Assembly: GCA_016792625.1 (NCBI GenBank)
Contig: JAEUKK010000152.1
Span: 1 to 64,000 of the forward strand
Source of the DNA: Deltaproteobacteria bacterium
GTDB lineage: Bacteria > Myxococcota_A > UBA796 > UBA2385
DNA length: 64,000 nt
Direction of reading: 5' to 3'
Part shown: piece after piece, positions 25,952-32,910 of the stretch
How the letters are laid out: each line of letters begins with the position of its first letter
Numbering within the stretch: position 1 is the first letter of the stretch
The notes under the pieces: model-generated
The model's database searches: none
Seen by the model: only the letters and a program-made list of their open reading frames with translations
What the model was told of the DNA's origin: nothing
Position numbers and translations under genes: made by a program

Positions 25952-26815
25952 TCAACGTGGGTCGGCGACAAGGGCCAGCTCCAAGCACAGGGCCTCGCCG
26001 CGCCAGACCCGGCCGCGCTGCCCGTCGGCCGTCCACTCCACCCGCAGCTGGCTCGGCAGGGGCACCGGCTTACGAAAGCGGGCCTCAACCCTGATCTGCG
26101 GGCCCACCGGGGCGCCGGGCCGGCTGGCCAAGGCGCGGGCCAGCGTCCACATGCCGTGGATGATCGCCCGCTTGAAGCCAAAGGGCCAGGCGGTGAGCCA
26201 ATGCCAGTGGATGGGGTTGAAGTCACCCGAGATCTTGGCGTAGCGCCGACCCATGTCTTCGGGCAGCTCGACCGGGCTCGAGCTGCTGTCGGGCCAGGGG
26301 TCGACGGTCTCGCGGGGCCCGCGCTCGCCGTGCCCGGGGCCGGCGGGGCTCCAGGCGGTGGTGGTGCCCGACCAGACCACCTGATCGCCGTCGAGCAGCT
26401 CGGTCAGCAGGTCAAACTCGACGCCGCGGCGGGCCGGGCGGTGCGCGCCCCCGCTGCAGCGCAGCAAGAGCGAGGCCCCCGCCTGCAGCGGCGCGGCCTG
26501 CCACAGGGTCTGGCGCAGGTGCACGAGGCCCATCGCCGGCAGGGGGAAGCGCGGATCGGCGAGCAGCAGCTTGTGCAGCGGGCCGGCCAATAAGAAGGGC
26601 AGGGTCAGGGGCAGCGGGCCCTCGGCCGGCAGCCCGCACAGCGCCCGGTAGGTCGGGTCGTCGGCGAGCTGCACCGGGCAGGTGGCGACCAGCGCGGGCA
26701 GGCGCTGACCCGGCGCGAGGCCCGGCTTCCGCTGCAGGGCGAGGCGCAGCAGGCTGACCTCGGGGAGGGCCTGGAGCGCGAGGGGGGCCAGGGGCGGCGG
26801 CGCGTTCGTCTGCAT
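25952..26815 (-). CDS. MaoC-like hot-dog dehydratase
   Basis: 287 residues from the ATG at 26815. The C-terminal half has RYAKISGDFNPIHWHW and FKRAIIHGMW, the catalytic Asp-x-Asn-Pro-x-His hydratase motif of MaoC enzymes, and LRVEWTADGQRGRVWRGEAL completes the hot-dog fold. The N-terminal half appears to be a second, degenerate hot-dog repeat (FLLAGPLHKLLLAD, HLRQTLW), as in two-domain MaoC proteins. It probably hydrates or dehydrates acyl-CoA or acyl-ACP. It stands alone, divergent from the metalloprotease gene. Confidence 0.8.
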   Translation of the reverse strand: MQTNAPPPLAPLALQALPEVSLLRLALQRKPGLAPGQRLPALVATCPVQLADDPTYRALCGLPAEGPLPLTLPFLLAGPLHKLLLADPRFPLPAMGLVHLRQTLWQAAPLQAGASLLLRCSGGAHRPARRGVEFDLLTELLDGDQVVWSGTTTAWSPAGPGHGERGPRETVDPWPDSSSSPVELPEDMGRRYAKISGDFNPIHWHWLTAWPFGFKRAIIHGMWTLARALASRPGAPVGPQIRVEARFRKPVPLPSQLRVEWTADGQRGRVWRGEALCLELALVADPR

Positions 26816-26852
26816 CAGGCGTCAGGGGCTCGGTGAAGGGTTCGCTCACGCA

Positions 26853-26875
26853 AACACAATGTTATAGCTTGTGTT
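26853..26875. promoter_or_regulatory. A/T-rich dyad in a divergent promoter region
   Basis: AACACAA and TTGTGTT are perfect complements separated by nine bases (TGTTATAGC) in the only A/T-rich patch between the MaoC gene (start 26815, minus) and the metalloprotease gene (start 27072, plus). TATAAC on the minus strand could serve as a -10 box for the MaoC gene. The dyad is TetR-operator-like. A related sequence occurs at 53595-53620. The other part of this 256-base gap shows nothing recognisable. Confidence 0.45.
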
Positions 26876-27071
26876 ATGACTGAAGCGTGGGCGAGGGGGC
26901 AGCGCGCATGCGCACGCGAAGCCGCCCAGGGGGTGGTCTATCCCGGCCCTCCGCGCGGGCGGGCCCGCAAAGCTCCCGTCAAGCTGGGGCGGGGCCCTCC
27001 CGCTGGCGGCGCGGTGGGGCAGATTCCGGGCCACAGCCCTGCCCTCCGCCCGCGCCCCCTGGAGCCCCCTC

Positions 27072-29936
27072 ATGTCGCTGCTCGCGCTGGTCTTCAGCCT
27101 CTCCCCGCTGGTCTTCAGCCCCTCCGCCCAGGCCTTCGCTCCCGCTGAGGGCGTGCACACCGGCAGCGATCCCCGCCTCGTGATCCGCATCGATCCCGTG
27201 CAGCAGGCCCGCCTCCGCCACCAGCCCTCCTGGCTGGCCTTCCTCGACGGCCCGGGCGAGGGCTGGGTGGCCCGCTTCTCCCCCTTCACCGGCCTGCCGC
27301 TGCGCGCCTTCGGCCCGCCCATCCCGCTGCAGCCGGCCCGCGACGGCGCGGGTGTGGCGGCGGCGGTCCAGGCCGCGCTGGCCGACAGCCCCGGGGTGGT
27401 GGGCGTGCCCTGGGCGCAGCTCCGGCTGGGGCGCGCCGACTGGATCGAGGCTGAGCAGGCATGGATCCTGCGCTTTGACCAGGTGGTCCCCGGTCAGGCA
27501 GACCCGCCGACCGGCGCGCTCCGGCCCCAGGTCGCCGACTTCGGTCCCGCCCTCTCCCACGGCCAGCCGGCCGTCTGGGGTGGCGCGCTGCACGTGATCG
27601 TGCGCAACAACGCCATCGTCAGCCTGCAGGCAGCGACCTTCCCCGGCGCCGCGGCCCTGCCGCTCGCCCCCGCCCTCGACCGCGCCGCGGCCCGGGCCAT
27701 CGCCCAGCGCCAAGGCCCCGACCAGCGCCCCTCGACCGCCCAGGGCGAGGTGCTCGGCCTGCTGCCCGTCGAAGATGACGGGGCGGTCGCGCTCCGGCCA
27801 GTGTGGCTGGTGCGCACCACCGTGAGCGGGTCGATGCCGGCCCGCTACCTCAGCTTCGTCGACGCCGAGACCGGCGCGCTGCACGCCGTCACCAACGAGG
27901 TCCGCTACCTGACGGGCACCTTGAGCGGCGCGGCCCCGCCGCGCATGCCGTCCGAGGCCGCCGTCTCGCACCCCTTGCCCTTCCTCACCGTGCGGGGCAG
28001 CGGCGGCGGCTCCGACACCACCGATGAAGATGGCGCCTTTTCGGTCAGCGGTGATGCGAGCGCCCGCTTGCGCGATGGCCAATACTTCTCGGTCGACAAC
28101 CAAGACGGCGATGACGCCAGCTTGAGCTGGAGCAGCGCCGACGTGCTCTGGGGCACGTCCAACGCAACCCAAGCCGAGCTGAGCTCCTACATCTACCTCA
28201 ACGAGGTCCGCGCCTTGTGGGGCGCGCTCGCTGACGACAGCGGCTACACCGTCGATCGCATGAGCTCGAACGTCAACCTCAACGACGTGTGCAACGCCTA
28301 CTATGATGGCAACGTCAATTTCTATTTGGCAGGCAGCGGCTGCAACAACACCGGCGAGCTGCTCGACGTGAACTACCACGAGTGGGGCCACGGCCTGCAC
28401 GCCTACGCCGCGGGCACCTGGCGCGTCGACGGCAGCGTGGGTGAGGGCGCGGCCGACACGGTCGCCTTCATCTCGACCAAAGACAGCGTGATGGCCCGCG
28501 GCTTTATGACCGACGGCTCGGGCATTCGCGAGGTCTCACGCGACCGGGTCTACCCCGATGACCTCAATGGCTCGGTGCATGACGAGGGGCTCATCTTCGG
28601 CGGCGGCGGCTGGGACCTGATGACCCTGCTGCAAGAGCGCGACGGCGAGGACGCCGCCGAAGACACCATGCGCGCCCTGCTCTGGGGTGCGCTGACCACC
28701 AACCCGGCCCTGGCCGATGGCTACGACGCCTACGTGTTCGCCGATGATGACAACGGCGACCTTTCCGATGGCACGCCGAACCAGTGTCTCATCGTCGACG
28801 CTTTTGCGGCCCACGGCCTCGGGCCCGGCGGCGGTGACGGCGGCCTCTTGGCCCTGCGGCACGTCGGCTTGGAGAACCAGTCGCCCGCCGCCGCCTCGTA
28901 CCCGGTGTCGGCCCTCATCGAGAGCCTCGCCCCCACCTGCGCTTCGGCCGAGGTGAGCGCGGCCGAGGTGGTGTTCAGCACCGACCGCGGCGAGACCTGG
29001 CAGCGCGCGCCCCTGACCTTGAGCGGGGGCAGCCTCGAGGGCGCCATTCCCGCGCAGCCGGCTGGCTCGGTGGTCGAGTACTACATCGAGGCCGCGCCCG
29101 CCGAGGGCGGTGAGCCCACCCAGGCCCCGCTCGGCGGCGTGCGCAACCCCCTGAGTTTTGTGGTCGGCGAGCTGACCCCCATCTGGTGCAGCGACTTTGA
29201 GGCCGACGACGCCGGCTTCACCAGCGCGCTCATCTCGGGCGAAGACATCGATGGCGCCAACGACTGGCATTGGGATCGGCCCAAGGGCACGGGCGACGAC
29301 CCAGATGGTGCCTTTAGCGGGCGCTACGCTTGGGGCAACGACTTGGCCCCCGAAGACAACTGGGACGGCCTCTACCAAGACAACCGCCACAACCGCCTGA
29401 GCAGCCCGCCCATCCCCACCGCCGGCCACGACCGCGTGGTCGTGCAGTTCCGCCGCTGGCTCAACGTCGAAGATGGGGTGTACGACCAAGCCAACGTGCT
29501 GGCCAACGAAGAGCTGGTCTGGAGCAACCACAGCTCCACCGCCGCCGACGGCGAGCAGCACCACCTCGACACCCAGTGGGCCTTGCACAGCCTGCTGGTC
29601 GAGGCCCCGGGCGCCGAGCTCACGCTGGGCTGGGAGATCGTCAGCGACGGCGGTCTCACCTTCGGCGGCTGGACGATCGACGACGTCTGCGTCTATGCGC
29701 TGGCCCCGCCGAGCGTGGTCGACGACACCGGCGCGGTCACCGACGAGGAAGACCCGGCCGATCCGGGCCCCGACACCGACGCCGAGGGCGACAGCGACGC
29801 GGTGGGCGCTTTTGACGACGAAGGCAAGGCCACGGCCTGCGGCTGCGCCAGCCAGCCCGGCGCGCCGGTCGGCGGCGGCCTCGTCGCGCTCGGGGCGGGC
29901 GCCTTGGCCCTGCTCCGGCGGCGGCGGCGGTCCTGA
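27072..29936 (+). CDS. Secreted zinc metalloprotease with MYXO-CTERM-like anchor
   Basis: 954 residues; GGAG seven bases before the ATG at 27072. Signal peptide at residues 1-21 (LVFSPSAQAFA). Residues about 30-300 look like an FTP/PepSY-type propeptide. NYHEWGHGLH has HExxH (His436, Glu437, His440), and GSVGEGAADTVAF gives a third ligand Glu at 458, which is the gluzincin pattern seen in M36 (fungalysin-like) enzymes. After the protease come beta-sandwich regions (ESLAPTCASAEV, a jelly-roll near IDGANDWHWDRP). The C-terminus is Asp/Glu-rich, then ACGCASQPG, a hydrophobic helix and RRRRRS: a MYXO-CTERM-type sorting signal. The product should be displayed on or released from the cell surface. 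Confidence 0.85.
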   Translation: MSLLALVFSLSPLVFSPSAQAFAPAEGVHTGSDPRLVIRIDPVQQARLRHQPSWLAFLDGPGEGWVARFSPFTGLPLRAFGPPIPLQPARDGAGVAAAVQAALADSPGVVGVPWAQLRLGRADWIEAEQAWILRFDQVVPGQADPPTGALRPQVADFGPALSHGQPAVWGGALHVIVRNNAIVSLQAATFPGAAALPLAPALDRAAARAIAQRQGPDQRPSTAQGEVLGLLPVEDDGAVALRPVWLVRTTVSGSMPARYLSFVDAETGALHAVTNEVRYLTGTLSGAAPPRMPSEAAVSHPLPFLTVRGSGGGSDTTDEDGAFSVSGDASARLRDGQYFSVDNQDGDDASLSWSSADVLWGTSNATQAELSSYIYLNEVRALWGALADDSGYTVDRMSSNVNLNDVCNAYYDGNVNFYLAGSGCNNTGELLDVNYHEWGHGLHAYAAGTWRVDGSVGEGAADTVAFISTKDSVMARGFMTDGSGIREVSRDRVYPDDLNGSVHDEGLIFGGGGWDLMTLLQERDGEDAAEDTMRALLWGALTTNPALADGYDAYVFADDDNGDLSDGTPNQCLIVDAFAAHGLGPGGGDGGLLALRHVGLENQSPAAASYPVSALIESLAPTCASAEVSAAEVVFSTDRGETWQRAPLTLSGGSLEGAIPAQPAGSVVEYYIEAAPAEGGEPTQAPLGGVRNPLSFVVGELTPIWCSDFEADDAGFTSALISGEDIDGANDWHWDRPKGTGDDPDGAFSGRYAWGNDLAPEDNWDGLYQDNRHNRLSSPPIPTAGHDRVVVQFRRWLNVEDGVYDQANVLANEELVWSNHSSTAADGEQHHLDTQWALHSLLVEAPGAELTLGWEIVSDGGLTFGGWTIDDVCVYALAPPSVVDDTGAVTDEEDPADPGPDTDAEGDSDAVGAFDDEGKATACGCASQPGAPVGGGLVALGAGALALLRRRRRS

Positions 29937-29983
29937 GCCGCGGTGTGGTCGGCGGCCCGCGCGAGTGGGGGTCCAATTTGAAC

Positions 29984-30694
29984 ATGGCCGCAGGTGCGCT
30001 GTTTTCGCGGCTGCGGGGCGTGCTCCTCTTCGCTGCGCTGCTCTCCGTCGGGCTGGGTCGCAGCCTACTCGGCGGCGCGCTGGGCCTCGCTCACGGGCAG
30101 GCCCCGGCCTCCCCCGCTCCAGCCCCGGCCGCGCCCGCCCCCGACTACCGGGCCGAGCTCGGCGCCCGCCTCGGCGCCCAGATCGAGGCCCTGAGCGCCA
30201 CCGACCCCGAGGCCGCGGGCACGCTCGGCGCGCGGATTGAGGACCGGGTCGGCCCCCTCGCCGAGGCCCGCTACGCCACCGGCCTCGCCTTCAACCGCGC
30301 CCGGGACCGCGACACGGCGCTGGTCTGGTACGACCGCTGCCTCGCGCTCGCGCCCCTGCACCGCGGCGCGCTCTACGACCGGGCCGAGCTGCGGCTGCTC
30401 GGCGGCGACACCGAGGGGGCCCGGGCCGACCTCGGGCTGCTGCTCGCGCACCCCCCGGTCCACTGGAGCACCCAGCTCCGCGTGGCCCAGCTCGCCGCGA
30501 TGGATGGAGATCCCCTCGCTTTTGAGCGGGCGATGGTCGGCGCACTCGCCGCGGGCTTCGAGCTGCGTACCCTCGCGCTCGACCCCGCCTGGCGCGCCTG
30601 GCTCGACGACCCGGCGCTGGGCCCGATCCTGCATCGGCTCATCGCCGTCTACGGCAGCGAGGGCCTCCTCGACGAGCTCCGGAGCCAGCCGTGA
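29984..30694 (+). CDS. Membrane-anchored TPR-like protein
   Basis: 236 residues from the ATG at 29984 (a GTG at 29945 is possible; neither has a clear ribosome binding site). An N-terminal hydrophobic segment (LLFAALLSVGLG) is followed by an Ala/Pro linker. Residues about 90-160 form two TPR-like helical pairs: YATGLAFNRARDRDTALVWY, HRGALYDRAELRLLGGDTEG. Such repeats mediate protein contacts. Its stop overlaps the next gene (GTGA), so the two probably act together at the envelope. Confidence 0.65.
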   Translation: MAAGALFSRLRGVLLFAALLSVGLGRSLLGGALGLAHGQAPASPAPAPAAPAPDYRAELGARLGAQIEALSATDPEAAGTLGARIEDRVGPLAEARYATGLAFNRARDRDTALVWYDRCLALAPLHRGALYDRAELRLLGGDTEGARADLGLLLAHPPVHWSTQLRVAQLAAMDGDPLAFERAMVGALAAGFELRTLALDPAWRAWLDDPALGPILHRLIAVYGSEGLLDELRSQP

Positions 30695-31263
30695 CCCTCC
30701 CCCTGTTGCTCCTCCTCGCCGCTCCGGCCTTCGCCCAGGCCACCGGGCCCGCCGCCCGCGGGCGCGACCCCGCCGATGACCTCGCCGGCCAGCCCACCGG
30801 GGTCGGGCTGGGCGTGGCCCTCGGCGAGCCCTCGGGAATCGCCCTCTCGGTGCGCCCCAAGCCAGAGCAGGCCATGAACGCTGTGTTTGGGTGGGGCTTC
30901 GTCGACGGCAGCCTGCACCTCGGCCTCGACTACACGCGCAGCGTCCACACTTTTGAGGCCGACAGCACACCCCAGCTCCGCTACCCGGTCTACTTGGGGG
31001 TCGGCGCCTCGGCCCAGCTGGGCGGCGCGAGCCCGGGCGGCGCGGCGGCCAGCGGCGGCCAGGGCGCGGCGGTGGGCCTGCGGGTGCCGGTGGGCCTGAT
31101 GCTCCAGCCGACCGAGCTGCGCGTCGATCTCGCGTTCGAGGTCGCGCCGCGCATCGACGTGCTGGGCGGTTTTGGGCTGGGCGTCGAGGGCGCAGTGCTC
31201 GCCCGCTACTACTTGGGGCCCAAGGCCAAGCCCGCCGAAGCGCCGCTGGGCAAGGTGCGCTGA
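30691..31263 (+). CDS. Predicted outer-membrane beta-barrel protein
   Basis: 190 residues; the GTG overlaps the upstream stop. A clean signal peptide (LPLLLLLAAPAFAQA) is followed by alternating amphipathic strands: GVGLGVALGEPSGIALSV, LHLGLDYTRSV, YPVYLGVGASAQL, VGLRVPVGLMLQ, RVDLAFEVAPRIDV, EGAVLARYYL. This is typical of small DUF3996/OmpA-barrel-like myxobacterial proteins; the C-terminus is not a canonical Phe-ended strand. Translationally coupled to the TPR protein. Confidence 0.65.
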   Translation: MTLPLLLLLAAPAFAQATGPAARGRDPADDLAGQPTGVGLGVALGEPSGIALSVRPKPEQAMNAVFGWGFVDGSLHLGLDYTRSVHTFEADSTPQLRYPVYLGVGASAQLGGASPGGAAASGGQGAAVGLRVPVGLMLQPTELRVDLAFEVAPRIDVLGGFGLGVEGAVLARYYLGPKAKPAEAPLGKVR

Positions 31264-31282
31264 ACGACGTGATGCGGGCCGT

Positions 31283-32632
31283 TTAGCGCTCTGTTTCGCT
31301 GTCCTGCACTGCCCGCTCCACCCGCTCCACCCGCTCCACCCGCTCCACACGCAGGTAGCGCACCGAGCTCAGCGCCGAGAGGGCGCCCAGCAGGTCGTCT
31401 TCGCTCAGCTCGGGCCCGCAGAAGCGCGCGGCGAGCGCGGCCACCGAGAAGCGCCCGCCGGCGTTGAGGTGCTGGGCCAGGGGGATGTAGGGCGGGGTCG
31501 TGGTCAGCACGAGGCCGTGCACCGACATGGGGAAGCCCTCCTCCAACGGGAGGGCCCACTGCAGCGGGTGGTCAGCGTCGGTGATCACAACGTCCTGCAG
31601 GTCAATCTCCTCTGCAGGGCCCTCTTCGGGCACCCGGCGAAAGCCCCAGCCGGTGGCGAAGCTGAGGCCAAATTCCGCCCGCGCCCGCTCCACCGTCGGG
31701 TCGACCAACAGGTCACGCAGGCTCTGGTCGAGCTGCCCGGCCACCGCCGCCGCGCCGCCCGCCTGGCCCGGGTCGGCGTAGGGCGCCCAGTCGGGTGAGA
31801 AGCCGTCGGCGCCAAAACGTGTGATCGCCTCGTTGCTGATGCGAAAGGGGCAGCCCGCCGCCCGCACCGGCGAGGGGAAGAAGGCCACGGTCATCGTCGA
31901 GACGAAGCCCGGCGCGGCGGCCTCGGCCACATGCCAGTGGCTCGCCGGCCAGAACAGCACGTCGCCCGGGCCACCTTCGAGCACCGTGGCCTGGGCGCGG
32001 TAGGGCTCGAGATCGAGGTCCGCGGGCAGGTTGATCTGCGCCGCGGGCCCCTTGTCGCCCACCGCCTCGTGCTCGGCGAAGACGTCGAAAGGCCAGACCA
32101 AGAAACGTTTTCGACCGCGGACCACCAGGGTCAGGGTCTCGAGGCTGTCTTTGTGCACACCAAAGAAGGAGCGCTGGGTGTTGCTGATGAACAGCTCAGC
32201 ATGGCAGCCCCCGGCCGGAAGGCCGCGCCGCGCGGCGATCTCGCGCACCACCGAGACCGCCCGGGCCCAGAGCGCGCCGCCGAGGCTCTGGGCGTCCTCG
32301 ATGACCATGCCGATCTGGGGGCCGCCGGGGCCGGCGGCGAGGCGGGCCTCCCAGTCGTCGAGGCCCTCGCCAGGCGCGGGCAGGTGGGCGTCGAGGCGAA
32401 AGCCGACCGGTCGGCTGCCGCTGTAGATCCGCGGCACGAGGCTGCTGTCGCCGTCTTCGAGCTGGTCGCGCAGGGCGTGCAGGCCCGCGGCGAGCGCGGC
32501 CTCGGGCACCTTGAGGTCGGGGCCGGGCTGGACCCAGACCGCCGGGGCCCGGCCCCAGAGCTCTCCACAGAGTGTGTCAAACACGGCGTTACAGGTGGAT
32601 GAGTGCGCGGAGATGGGCGCAGGGGGCGCCAT
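31283..32632 (-). CDS. JmjC/cupin-type Fe(II)/2-oxoglutarate oxygenase
   Basis: 449 residues; GAGGAG five bases before the ATG at 32632. FFGVHKDSLETLTLVV supplies His160-x-Asp162, RGRKRFLVWPF follows as in cupin_4/JmjC hydroxylases, and LFWPASHWHVAEA supplies the distal His (232 or 234). The region after about residue 360 (LNAGGRFSVAALAARF) resembles the winged helix found C-terminal to JmjC domains in ribosomal oxygenases and peptide hydroxylases. Such enzymes hydroxylate amino-acid side chains in proteins or peptides. The C-terminus carries an Arg-Val-Glu repeat encoded by a 9-bp tandem repeat (31312-31347). A small peptide gene lies upstream. Confidence 0.75.
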   Translation of the reverse strand: MAPPAPISAHSSTCNAVFDTLCGELWGRAPAVWVQPGPDLKVPEAALAAGLHALRDQLEDGDSSLVPRIYSGSRPVGFRLDAHLPAPGEGLDDWEARLAAGPGGPQIGMVIEDAQSLGGALWARAVSVVREIAARRGLPAGGCHAELFISNTQRSFFGVHKDSLETLTLVVRGRKRFLVWPFDVFAEHEAVGDKGPAAQINLPADLDLEPYRAQATVLEGGPGDVLFWPASHWHVAEAAAPGFVSTMTVAFFPSPVRAAGCPFRISNEAITRFGADGFSPDWAPYADPGQAGGAAAVAGQLDQSLRDLLVDPTVERARAEFGLSFATGWGFRRVPEEGPAEEIDLQDVVITDADHPLQWALPLEEGFPMSVHGLVLTTTPPYIPLAQHLNAGGRFSVAALAARFCGPELSEDDLLGALSALSSVRYLRVERVERVERVERAVQDSETER

Positions 32633-32684
32633 GGCGGCTCCTCAACAGGAGGGAGGAGGGGCCGCGGAGGGCCGGGCGTCGCCG

Positions 32685-32820
32685 CCCGACCCCCCGGGAG
32701 CCCACCCCGGGCTTGGCGGACCAAGCCCGGGGCTGCGCGCGGAGGGAGCCGCGCGCGGGGCGCTGGCGAAGGGGGCCGCGAAGGGCCCCGCCCGCTCAGC
32801 GGCGGCCGAGCCGGCCGGCC
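32685..32820 (+). repeat. GC-rich hairpin element, copy C
   Basis: Non-coding stretch between the JmjC gene and the small peptide gene, running into the 3' end of the latter. It contains a perfect 12-pair hairpin (32705-32732; arms CCCCGGGCTTGG and CCAAGCCCGGGG, loop CGGA) and GCGCGCGG-AGGGAG-CCGCGCGC. It shares GGGCTTGG and GCTGCGCG modules with copy B. Confidence 0.6.
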
Positions 32821-32843
32821 TTGACAGTGGACTTCACGTTCAT
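32796..32843 (-). CDS. Tiny basic peptide (VKAG motif), possible RiPP precursor remnant
   Basis: A 15-codon frame, MNVKSTVKAGRLGRR, from an ATG at 32843 with a strong AGGAG six bases upstream (32850-32854). The ribosome binding site is as good as those of real genes here. The peptide carries a Lys-Ser-Thr-Val-Lys-Ala-Gly block that I associate, from memory only, with short bacterial peptides of modified-peptide type. The frame ends inside GC-rich element C, so the natural C-terminus may have been lost. The next gene downstream encodes a JmjC/cupin oxygenase, an enzyme class known to modify peptides. Function unproven. Confidence 0.4.
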   Translation of the reverse strand: MNVKSTVKAGRLGRR

Positions 32844-32910
32844 GGGTCACTCCTGGCCCGTTATGGGCCGGTGAAGCCTACACCTCGCGGGGTGCGCGCG
32901 CCAGGGGCGC

